The notes under the pieces: generated by a model | What the model was told of the DNA's origin: nothing | The model's input: the letters and a program-made list of their open reading frames with translations, nothing else | The model's database searches: none | Shown here: piece by piece, positions 42,333 to 52,496 of the stretch | Numbering within the stretch: position 1 is the first letter of the stretch | How the letters are laid out: each line of letters starts with the position of its first letter | Made by a program: the position numbers and the translations under genes | NCBI GenBank assembly: GCA_032718475.1 | Contig: JAUCBJ010007224.1 | Span: 79,649 to 143,648, forward strand | Direction of reading: 5' to 3' | Length of the DNA: 64,000 bases | From: Nemertoderma westbladi | Taxonomy: Eukaryota > Xenacoelomorpha > Nemertodermatida > Nemertodermatidae

Positions 42333-42462
42333 AAAAATCGTGATCCACATATGATGATCATGCATCATATAGAAACCAAGGCTGTTTTTTCATTTTTTTT
42401 TTAAGCCTGTTATAACGTCATTAAATCCAAATAGTTGTCCCCATCATCACATTTGATATTGT

Positions 42463-43437
42463 TTGGTATTCGGATGGGATCCAGTGTTTAAAATCAATAT
42501 ATTAGAATCAACTCCACTTTACAATTTTTTCATGAAAGAGGGATTGGCTGATAATAATAAAGACGGTGAGGGATTGTCTGATAATAATAAAGACAGTGAG
42601 GGATTGTCTGATAATGATGGACTATGCGATATAGACATTGGTCTGGAATTGTTTGATAAATACAATTTTGGAGGGGGAACTTGTGATATTATTGACTTTG
42701 GTGACGATGATTTTGGAGGATGATTTTTTTTACTTTACTTTACTTTTTTTGATAATAATGAAATTGTAGGACATACTAAACTAGCTAGCTCCAGAAACTA
42801 CGTTTGCGTGGTATAAAACTCGTGAAAAGGAATACCTTCCATTATTTACTAAGGATGGCTCATTAGTTTATTGTACCAATGTCAGTGGACTTATAGGGTA
42901 ATTTGGGGCCATTTGATCCTAATGACTGGCATGGTGTTTATTCATAGACTCCTCAAAAATACGCCTCAAAGCTGTACTCTTACATAATGGAAATATCTTT
43001 GCTTCTATCCCTTTGGCTCATTCAACTCACTTAAAAGAGACCTATGAAAGTATGGAGGTCTTTACTAAAATCAAGTACGCTGATCATGAGTGGTATATTT
43101 GTCATCATTTACTAAAGTTACCATCATGTTACTAAAGTTTACTAATATGTTATTGGGACAGAAATCAGGATTTACAAAGTTTCCCTGTTTTTTGTGTGAG
43201 TGGGATAGTAGGGATAGGGCAAGCCATTGGACAAAGAATATTTTGAAACAGCGAACTCTAACCCCTGGAGATAAAAATGTTATAAACCCCCGACTAATCC
43301 CCAATCCATCAAAGATACTGCCACCTCGACTTCATATCAAATTTGGACTAATGAAACAATTTGTAAAGGCCCTCAATAAAGAAGGTGACTGTTTCCAGTA
43401 CATACAAGATAACACCCCCGGTTCCTTTGTTTTCTTA
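42463..43437 (+). pseudogene. Pseudogene of a multicopy family with a PCFLCEWDSRD motif
   Basis: A low-complexity N-terminal ORF (42463-42723) has repeated NNKDGEGLSD units. Then, in changing frames, come FAWYKTREKEYLP (42808), LFIDSSKIRLKAVLLHNGN (42941), LAHSTHLKETYE and, from 43120, LGQKSGFTKFPCFLCEWDSR and PPRLHIKFGLMKQFVKAL. These blocks occur together in a family of uncharacterised multicopy proteins in invertebrates, probably transposon-derived. It is cut at about 43415-43437 by the divergent Helitron piece. Confidence 0.55.
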
Positions 43438-44875
43438 ACAATATGTTTTTTATGTTCTTCTTTCCCGGCAGCGTATTTTAATAAATACGATTTTTGGAAT
43501 CGCGAATTAACTACTTGCACATTGCAAGCAGCTCTCATAATAACAAACAAAAGCGGTACCGTCGGTGTGAAAAACTCAGAGCCCAATGCTGGGTAAGTGT
43601 GTATTCCAGCAATAAACGGGTTCAACCAGGAGTCTGTCACATCGTCATTCCTGTATCCTGCCAATCCAAGATCTACTAATTTATTGAAAGTTTTTTCTGT
43701 ATATAAGTTTTTGTGTTCTATAAAATCAAACTTCCCAGAATCTGGATATTTTTTGTATCTACAAATAAACCCGCTTTTTTGCAATCGTGAGTCTGAAAAA
43801 GTTGAAATTTATTTAAAAACTCCCCATAATCATTAAAATCCCCAATTGCGTAATCTGTATTAAAATCTTCGTGGAACAGACTCTTGGATTGGCAGCAAAC
43901 ACGTTTCTGATGATCTAGAGTGGATTCACCCGGATGTAAGGATAGCCCCATATGAACATGGGGTTTGTTACCTAGAGCACTTTGGCTTTGGAATTCATAC
44001 CTCCACCATATCCTTTTAATTTTGCCCATTGGCTCTTGCGGACTGTATTGGATCCAGTCTGCAACATGGCTCACAGTCCGATGCCAAGCCTGGGCGAGAC
44101 GCACACCGTAACTTTCGAGTTTCTCTTGGAAAAACTCGGTGTGGCCGAACACTTCTTTAATTCTATTATAAAGAGGGGCGACGCCTGGTGTTTCCGAATC
44201 ATTACAAGTGAATCTAACAAAATAATCCCAGGGTGCCTCCCTCGTCAGGGCTGCGAGTTCCTTTAATTTTCTACGAGAATCTGCCTCGTCAAAATTTATC
44301 TTATTTTCTTGCAACTTAAACTCAGCAGTTCTCTTGGTTAGAAACTCAAGCCCTTTAGTACGAGCTATAAACTGCTGCGAGTTTAACTTCCGGTTAAGTA
44401 GAACATCAAAAATAAACCCTACATAAGGCAGACACCTAGAAGTATGCAAACTCCAATCCCTTAACCTAATACCTAAATGGTCCTCTAGGGTCGCCACCAC
44501 CATTCTGTTTGTACCCCTGTTTGAAAAGAGCAGGGATGGCAGAGCGCCCAAAACAGACCCATTTATCATTGCCCAAAAAATACGTGGAAAAAGAATGCCC
44601 TCAATTTGTAGCAATGACACAATAACATCAGGGTTTAATGAAATAATATGGCTTAGCAGTCTATTAACATTAGATTGAGCATAGGGTGCATGGACTCGGC
44701 GCAATGTTCCCAGCTGTTGGTTGAGGATAATATGGACTCTCGAGGAGATATTGACATCGTAGATGGGCACTTTCTGAGAATTGGATAAGAGAGTGGATGC
44801 ATCGGATGGTACAGAACCACAGAACCAATGCTGGTGGCCTAACAGCCTAAGTATTGGCCTACTATGTACTGGCAT
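43437..44875 (-). pseudogene. Divergent Helitron/Helentron-type Rep
   Basis: The 385-residue frame (43718-44875) has an N-terminal domain with DHLGIRLRDWSLHTSR, FTCNDSETPG near 220 and the HUH motif WRYEFQSQSALGNKPHVHMG near 295. A -1 frame change in an A6 run at about 43778 leads to the frame 43332-43784. That frame continues with FFTPTVPLLFVIMRAACNVQV and the tyrosine motif QKSYLLKYAAGKEEH, then ends at the junction with the plus-strand pseudogene. The helicase domain is lost. Rep would nick and rejoin DNA strands in rolling-circle transposition. Confidence 0.65.
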
Positions 44876-44954
44876 TGATATAGCATAGAAGCAGCGACAG
44901 GTAGACAGACCTATGTTTACAAAGTACTTACGCTTACACCTAAAATCAAAGCAA

Positions 44955-46060
44955 TTAATTACGGGGGGGGGTCATATTGACCCTTCCTTCTAAAATCTAC
45001 AAATATTAACGAAAACGTCTGAGTTGTTGTTTGTACGTAGGTATCACTAGTCTGGATCCGCCCGAAAAAAAATTTCGAAAAAATGTACTGGGGTGGTAAT
45101 TTGCAGCACCAAAATTACAAGTAGTGCACAATTTTCACAAAATTTGAAAGTTACATTTTTCGGCTAATTGTTTTTCAATACAGGTTTTCTGGGGCGCAAA
45201 ATACATTGGAAAATATTTAAAAATGATATAATTACCTTAAATGGCTGTTTAGTCCCCTCTGTATAGGAAAAAAATGAAAAAACAATTAACCAGCACTTTT
45301 CAGTTAGAACACAAAATTTTTAATTCACTTATACGATGCAATAAATTCACATTTTCAGGTTTTCTAGGGCGCTGATTCTAATGGAATACATTTCAAATAT
45401 GCCAGATCATTGCTACTTGTATTTTTCGGCATAATTTGGCAAATTTTGATGCTAGCACCAAATTTTGTACCCATCACCAAAAAGTACAAGTTTGCGATCC
45501 CCAGTGATGTTTTTATTGATTCCATCGGATTCAGGACCCTCATAAACCCGCATAACGCAAGAAACAAGATGATATTATCTACTGATCAATTTACTCATTT
45601 TCCAAAATTTGGTGCTGGCACAACAATTTTCACCCACTGGCGAAAAATACAAGTTTGAAAACTCTTATGAAATTTTTACTGATTCCATTGAATTCAGAAC
45701 CCTAACAAACCGGTATAACGCAAGAAACAAGGTGACACAATCAATTGATATATTTGATGGTTTTCAAAATTTGGTGCTAGCACCACCACCCCGTGCCAAA
45801 ATAGGAAATCAATTTTGGAAAATCACCATGGACCATGTTTTGCATGGTTATCTATCAGGTCAATACAAACCCAAAAATAGTATTTTTAAAATATTATGTC
45901 GTTTGGTTTTTGAGATATTGGCATTTTTCATTTTTTGAAAAAATACCAGCACTTTTCAAAATTATGTACCAGAAAAAATTAAATCACCATGACCAATTGT
46001 TATTTAAAAGTTAAATTCAGGTCAAGAGAAATCCAAAAATAGTATTTTTTAAATATTCTG
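44955..46060. repeat. Transposon-like end, copy 3, with ~150-200-bp subterminal repeats
   Basis: TTAA, TTAC, nine G and the palindrome GGTCATATTGACC open a segment whose first 400 bp match 12181-12575 in inverted orientation. It continues with repeated blocks containing TTTGGTGCTAGCACC and AACGCAAGAAACAAG at about 45440-45790. No transposase frame found. Confidence 0.6.
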
Positions 46061-47340
46061 TCGTTTGGTTGTATGAATGTATGAATAGGGTTGTGTTTAG
46101 AGTATAGGTACCAGTATAAAATTTATTACAGGTACCGCACCGGTAATTATATATATTGCAAATCTATACGGTAAACTACCGACAGACCGGTACGTTCCCA
46201 GCAGAAATGTCACAATATAAAAGGATGTTTGCAGGTTTGGCCAATTAAATGTCAGAACGCGGTTTGACATTGACAGTTTGATTCAGCCGGTAAACATATA
46301 GGTTTGTGCCAAAAATTAAATTAAATTTGGCGGAAAAACAATAATAATGACTTGGATTGATTATAATTTTTCCAGGGCAAATTTTCGACCGGTTGCGGAA
46401 GCGAACGTCTGTCCTACCCAGCGCATATACACTGGTTGATGACCAACTGACAAAAGACACTCGATATGCGAGGTAATCTAAAGTAAATTGATCGCAGACT
46501 ACAGAGCTGCCGTAGTCCACTAATCACCAAGGCTGCTGAGCCAAGGAAATTGTGAAGAACTGTGATTTTATTTTAAATTCAAAAGTTCTTATTATCACGT
46601 TGGCTAAAAGAATCCTTTGTGAAGATTCTATAGCCGGGAAGGAAATAAGGAGGGCCGGTTGAGGTACTCCAAGTATTTCTTCCCCTGGGCCACGTGTAAG
46701 CCTTGACTGGGCTGATAATTCTAGAGCTCCTTTTATAAGGATGTCCAAACCTCCCAAACAGACTCCAGGCTCTCCCTGCACCTTAATATAAATACCCAAA
46801 CTGCCAAACCCAATAGAGTTACCTGATTGCCAAAGGTACCTTGCTCGCTTGACCGCGAGTGAAGCCCCTCCCCACGGCGGAATAGAGTGACGGAAATATA
46901 AGTTGTAACCCACGATATAATAGAGAACGGACGACGGACCCGGTGACCTGGTGGATTGTTCTAGGCGCTGGTGAGTAATGTTGTCTGTTATTGTAGGATT
47001 GGGAACAAATCCCATAAGAACTTTATGAATTTTCCCAGTCAGTAGTTAGCAGTACTGCAGTATGCCTACATCGGTAGGCTACTCTCTGTGTTGCAGGAGT
47101 AGTGCAGTCGTGTCCTGTCACTTCTGCTGTCTGCTATCTGATGGATACCGGAAGTGTCATTTGTCATTTTACAGGCCACCAGGTGACGTCATAACATGCA
47201 CAATGTCAATGGTAACCATTGTAAGTGGGCGGGGTGACACAATGGTAATCATAGTAAGTAGGCGGGGCAAGAGCCGTTCGGCAAATTCTTTATTTAACAT
47301 GGTAGACTATGGCAGACGCTGTTTCATTTAAGTTGTTTAC
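46060..47340. other. No recognised gene
   Basis: A 163-codon minus frame (46524-47015) has no family features. ACCGGTA palindromes occur at 46120-46195, and a duplicated GTAAGTNGGCGGGG phrase at 47221 and 47252 resembles paired GC boxes. Confidence 0.4.
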
Positions 47341-47350
47341 CTTACTACTT

Positions 47351-47768
47351 ATATTCACACATCTCAAAAGTTAGGCGAGGCTACTAGTACATAAATCATA
47401 CACTAAAATCATACATACTTCAACATTTTCGCAACTGGACAGTGGACAGTCGTACATAAAGTATCTCGACAATAATGGTGGGAGGTAGGGGAGAGGGTGA
47501 TAAATATTTATATAGTTTAACAAAAACATACTGACGAAGAAACAGACAAACCAAAATACTATCGTAATATCGACAAGATCAGAATTTCCATAAAATTTCA
47601 TGTCGATGATCAAAAAAAACAACTGTAAAATAATTTATTAATTTTTAAAACTTTTATTAATAAAATTAACTAACATTCATTGCAGCATTCCCAATGAACA
47701 TGGCGGTAAAGTCATTGGATTTGAATGCATTTAATCTCAAATCTTTTCCGTCGGCATCCAATGGTTAC
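47351..47768 (-). repeat. Direct repeat, copy 1, with 3' end of an unknown gene
   Basis: Matches 48242-48545 but holds ~118 bp more (about 47609-47726). In the extra part the minus-strand frame LDADGKDLRLNAF continues as KSNDFTAMFIGNAAMNVS and stops at 47666-47668, with AATAAA 8 bp later (47653-47658, minus strand). This looks like the 3' terminus of a gene, with a polyadenylation signal. Confidence 0.5.
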
Positions 47769-47815
47769 GGTGGCCCAGAACGGCCAAGCAACTTTTTAAA
47801 TGTAAAGTGTTCTTT

Positions 47816-47985
47816 TTAGTGTGAAAATGATCTTTTCAGTGTGAAAATGATCTTTTCATTGTGAAAGTGTAAATCTGAAAGTGCGAAAGTGTAAATTTGA
47901 AAGTGCGAAAGTGTAAATTTGAAAGTGAGAAAGTGTAAATTTGAAAGTGCGAAAGTGTAAATTTGAGAGTGAGAAAGTACATACA
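47816..47985. repeat. ~22-bp minisatellite (GAAAGTGCGAAAGTGTAAAT)
   Basis: About seven units alternating GTGCGAAAGTGTAAATTTGA and GTGAGAAAGTGTAAATTTGA, preceded by two GTGTGAAAATGATCTTTTCA units. Confidence 0.8.
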
Positions 47986-48241
47986 TAACAGTACAGTCTG
48001 ACAGTACCGTTATGCTAAAGAACGTTTCTGCTGCCACAGCTCTGACAGACTGACTGCACCACACAGTGCGCCCAGGGCGCAGGGTCAAAGACCAGCACAC
48101 TACATGATGATATGACAAAGCAAATACTGATACCTGTATACATACCAGCGCCAGTGGGGATAGCTGGAGCAGCTTAGTCCAGTACTATACTGCAGCATGG
48201 GAAGGAGTTGTAGTGACATAATTCTACATTTGAAAGGGGTA

Positions 48242-48545
48242 TATTCACACATATCTCAAAAGTTAGGCGAGGCTACTAGTACATAAATCATACACCAAAA
48301 TCATACATACTTCAACATTTTCGCAACTGGACAGTCATACATAAAGTATCTCGATAATAATGGTGGGAGGTAGGGGAGAGGGTGATAAATATTTATATAG
48401 CTTAACAAAAATATACTAACGAAAAAACAGACAAACCAACATACTATCGTAATATCGACAAGATCAGAATTTCCATAAAATTTCATGTCGATGATCAAAA
48501 AAAATGCATTTAATCTCAAATCTTTTCCGTCGGCATCCAATGGTA
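48242..48545 (-). repeat. Direct repeat, copy 2, with a coding start not shared by copy 1
   Basis: Same sequence as copy 1 except that the 118-bp segment is absent. Upstream (to 48621) the minus frame reads KVWVIECDLVLPNLPLDADG, so this copy retains earlier coding sequence while copy 1 retains the 3' end. Family unknown. Confidence 0.5.
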
Positions 48546-48619
48546 GATTTGGAAGTACTAAGTCACATTCTATTACCCATACTTTGTTATTTGATAAGTT
48601 TCTGTGAAAATATATGGGC

Positions 48620-49680
48620 ACTTATGATAAAGGCCATATATGCCTTTACATACCGCGCAATTACGTGTAGCTACAATATCAATCTAACATTTAAACAATG
48701 ATATTATAAAATAGTTATATCATGTATAATATTATACTACAGTAATTTTAATATACTGACACTACAACAAATCCGCCTCCGCTTTACAGGTTTTGCTTTT
48801 TTTAAACCGCTATTTCGAAAATGACTGAAATTTACTTCCATGGTTCATGAAAAATTTCGTAACAATTTTTTTTTATTAAATAGCAATTATTATTATCATA
48901 TGATAATATTGTTTGAAGGTCCTACCTACACTAACAAAATCGCTCTCATTTGACTAATAAATACGATTTGATAATTATCTTTGTTTACATCTAAAATTTA
49001 AATAAAATGTTTATGTTAATATTTCTTAAGTTTAATTTCAAATATAAAATATGCATTGAAAAATTTAATAAAAATTTATATTAAATATTATATAGTTATA
49101 ATTATATATTTATTAGTATGGTTATTAAATAAATATAAAAATAATTTATATTTTAATAATGTAGTTAAAATTGAAATGTACAAAAATTAACTGAACTTAC
49201 ACCTCGCTAAGTGTTTGACATCGACAATGAAAGGTGTCATCTCTTCCACCAATGCTTCTATATTTACTTGAGGTAGAGGTTCCAGTGTTATAAGAATCCG
49301 AACAGGCTTCATAACGACGACTATTATTGGTAAGTTGTGAGACATATCGTCTCTCTATATGCAGGCTCATATAGACGGATCAAAGTTCCTACGCGTTGGA
49401 AGATTAGGTTGGAAGAAGTTTCTACTCTGGTCATTTCCATGATTAATCACGATGGACATCATGGATGATATCAAATCTCTGAAAAAAATTTATTTAAAAT
49501 AAAATATATATTTTTCAAAAGTATATGACCATATAAGAAATTCCACAAATAATAGACGTGATATGATAAATAATAAAATATAACTTACAAAAATAACTTA
49601 GAAACACACGTATGCAAATTAAAAAATTTTCAAATTAAGAGTCTTTCCAAAAAAAGAAACTTCTATTTATAAAAAACTAT
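48620..49680. other. Strongly AT-rich non-coding stretch
   Basis: Runs of A/T with no coding frame of note. Confidence 0.5.
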
Positions 49681-49686
49681 CAAGAT

Positions 49687-50682
49687 ATGCTCTGTGGACT
49701 GCTCTGTGGAAATCAGAATGGGTTCCGTAAAGGTCGTGGGACCATGGAGCCCATTTTGGCACTTAGAAGGATAATTGAAGAATTATCAAAAAAGAAAGAC
49801 AGGCATCTGGCTGTTATCTTTGTTGACTTCTTCAAGGCCTTTGATTCAGTCTCTCGGTCACGTATGTTCAGCATACTTTCATTATATGGGATTCCTGATG
49901 AAATTATTGCAGCAATCAGATCAGTATACGATGGTTCGACAACATTTGTGTCTACTGTTGACGGTGACACAGAACCATTTGAAGTGTTATGGGGCATCCT
50001 CCAAGGAGACACACTTGCACCATTCTTGTTCATTATTGTGGTTGACTATGTTCTACGCATGTCCTTAGATCATCATAATGATGATGGGGTGATGATAACT
50101 CCACCTACTGGCTCCAGAAGTCGAGGAAATCCTGCCAAGTACCTAACTGATCTAGACTTTGCTGATGACTTAGGAGTACTCTCAGAATCATTAGAGGGAG
50201 CCCAACGGCTCCTCAGCTCATTAGAACATGCTGCTTCTAGTGTTGGTCTTTTTATTAACTCCAGAAAGACCAAAATTCTGACAGTTAACTTTGAAAGTCC
50301 TCAGCAAGTCTCTGATCGGATGAGCATAAGCTCAAAGGATGGTATGCTTGAGCATGTGGACGACTTCTGTTACCTGGGATCATGGATCCGGAAGTCAGGT
50401 GAGGACCTTCGAATACGTAAGGGAAAGGCATGGGCAGCCTTAAATAGGCTTTCCAGGATTTGGAAGTCACCTAGAATTAATCGGAAACTTAAGGTCCGAT
50501 TATTTAGAGCAGCAGTAGTTCCAGTACTCCTCTACGGGAGTCCATGCTGGGCTCTAACTGCTGAGGACACCAAATCTCTGGATGGCACATTCACAAGAAT
50601 GCTACGCCGGGTTCATTGTGTCAAGTACAATGCACACATCTCCAACCAGACACTATATAATGGTAACCAGACACTTGGTTAA
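49687..50682 (+). pseudogene. 5'-truncated LINE reverse transcriptase
   Basis: Open frame of 331 codons beginning inside the RT domain. NGFRKGRGT corresponds to the fingers, VDFFKAFDSV to the first catalytic aspartate, ILQGDTLAPFLF to the palm and LDFADD to the catalytic pair (D159, D160 approximately). The thumb and a C-terminal LLYGSPCWALT block typical of several LINE clades follow. There is no endonuclease upstream; the preceding 1 kb is AT-rich, as expected after 5' truncation during target-primed insertion. The clade cannot be fixed. Confidence 0.8.
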
Positions 50683-50830
50683 AACAAAGTGATATCTACG
50701 ATTTCAAGAAACTATGTAAGGTTCTTATTGTTAACCGTCGTGTAATAAGTGACATTAGTGTCAATGATACAGTCGAAAAACAGATCAGTGTAAAGGTTGG
50801 TGTAGGGAGTGGTGGACAGGTGAATGGTGA
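50683..50830 (+). other. Junction between LINE and minisatellite, open in the array frame
   Basis: Directly after the RT stop a different frame reads SDIYDFKKLCKVLIVNRRVI and ISVNDTVEKQISVKVG, and runs without stop into the first units of the 48-bp array. It may be the true C-terminal extension of the LINE ORF after a frameshift. Confidence 0.4.
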
Positions 50831-50845
50831 ACGAAGGTGTGAACG

Positions 50846-52135
50846 AATAGGTGAATGTAGTGGTGAACAGTTCGTTGAAGAAAGGGGTGGATGTATTGGT
50901 GGACGGAGTGGTGAACAGGTCATTGAAGAAAGGGGTGGATGTATTGGTGAACGGAGTTTTGAACAGGTCGGTGAAGAAAGGGGTAGACTTATTGGTGGAC
51001 GGAGTGGTGAACATGTCGTTGAACAAAGGGGTGGATGTATTGGTGGACGGAGTGGTGAACAGGTCGGTGAAGAAAAGGGTAGACTTATTGGTGGACGGAG
51101 TTGTGAACAGATCGTTGAACAAAGGGGTGGATGTATTGGTGGACGGAGTGGTGAACAGGTCGGTGAAGAAAAGGGTAGACTTATTGGTGGACGGAGTTGT
51201 GAACAGGTCGTTGAACAAAGGGGTAAATGTATTGGTGGACGGAGTGGTGAACAGGTCGTTGAACAAAGGGGTGGATGTATTGGTGGACGGAGTGGTGAAC
51301 AGGTCGTTGAAGAAAGGGGTGGATGTATTGGTGGACGGAGTTTTGAACAGGTCGGTGAAGAAAGGGGTAGACTTATTGGTGGACGGAGTGGTGAACAGGT
51401 CGTTGAACAAAGGGGTGGATGTATTGGTGGACGGAGTGGTCAACAGGTCGTTGAACAAAGGCGTGGATGTATTGGTGGACGGAGTGATGAACAGGTCGTT
51501 GAACAAAGGGGTGGATGTATTGGTGGACGGAGTGGTGAACAGGTCGTTGAAGAAAGGGGTGGATGTATTGGTGGATCGGAGTTTTGAACAGGTCGGTGAA
51601 GAAAGGGGTAGACTTATTGGTGGACGGAGTGGTGAACAGGTCGTTGAACAAAGGGGTGGATGTATTGGTGGACGGTGTGGTAAACAGGTCGTTGAACAAA
51701 GGGGTGGATGTATTGGTGGACGGAGTGGTAAACAGGTCGTTGAACAAAGGGGTGGATGTATTGGTGGACGGAGTGGTGAACAGGTCGTTGAAGAAAGGGG
51801 TGGATGTATTGGTGGACGGAGTGGTGAACAGGTCGTTGAACAAAGGGGTGGATGTATTGGTGGACGGAGTGGGAACAGGTCGTTGAAGAAAGGGGTGGAT
51901 GTATTGGTGGGCGGAGTTTTGAACAGATCGGTGAAGAAAGGGGTAGACTTATTGGTGGACGGAGTGGTGAACAGGTCGTTGAACAAAGGGGTGGATGTTT
52001 TGGTGGACTGTGTGGTAAACAGGTCGTTGAACAAAGGGGTGGATGTATTGGTGGACGGAGTGGTGAACAGGTCGTTGAAGAAAGGGGTGGACGTATTGGT
52101 GGACGGAGTGGTGAACAGGTCGGTGACCAAATTGG
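50846..52135. repeat. 48-bp minisatellite array, about 27 units, open in several frames
   Basis: Unit: GGTGAACAGGTCGTTGAACA then AAGGGGTGGATGTATTGGTG then GACGGAGT. In one plus frame it encodes the 16-residue repeat GEQVVEQRGGCIGGRS, in another VDGVVNRSLNKGVDVL. On the minus strand LFTTPSTNTSTPLFND is open for 472 codons (50712-52130). Higher-order order is visible: units alternate between FEQVGEERGRLIGG and GEQVVEQRGGCIGG types. A +1 insertion near 51577 and a -1 deletion near 51870 restore each other. Confidence 0.9.
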
Positions 52136-52496
52136 TAAAATGATCAATAAACGGAGCTGTAAAAAACAGAAAAAACAGTTTGTTAACTGGCTTAAGGTCA
52201 AATGGATGAGGTTTCAGAAAACAAATACTAACATCATTCAGTTTAAATACAGTTTTAGTGAGGATGAACCATTTAAAGTTGTTGATATTAAACCAAAAGT
52301 TGAAACTAAAGTTGGAGACAGATGCAATCTACGTAGTAAAGGAAAGGGGAAAAAGCAAAATTTTAAAGGAAAAGCTACAGGTAAAGAAGTTTATGCAGCA
52401 GGTAAGAATCTCCCATCTCTGTCTCTCGCTTTCACTGGATTATGGCCCCATAAGATTAGTCTAAAGAAAAACAAAGATTTACTTGATATTTAACTA
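52136..52496 (+). CDS. Basic C-terminal tail in frame with the array, unknown
   Basis: The plus frame that crosses the array (frame of 50820 and 51852) continues past it into non-repetitive sequence, with KRSCKKQKKQFVNWLKVKW, FQKTNTNIIQFKYSFSEDE and KGKGKKQNFKGKATGK, stopping at about 52493. Non-repetitive coding-like sequence on both sides in the same frame suggests that the array grew inside a real ORF. No family recognised. Confidence 0.4.

Noticed and set aside
46524-47015. 163-codon minus ORF as a protein gene
   Set aside because: No domain, no conserved motif and no start or splice context worth reporting.
50712-52130. 472-codon minus-strand ORF as a certain gene
   Set aside because: It is exactly coextensive with the 48-bp array, whose length divisible by three keeps several frames open by chance; there is no recognisable domain. 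Reported as repeat only.
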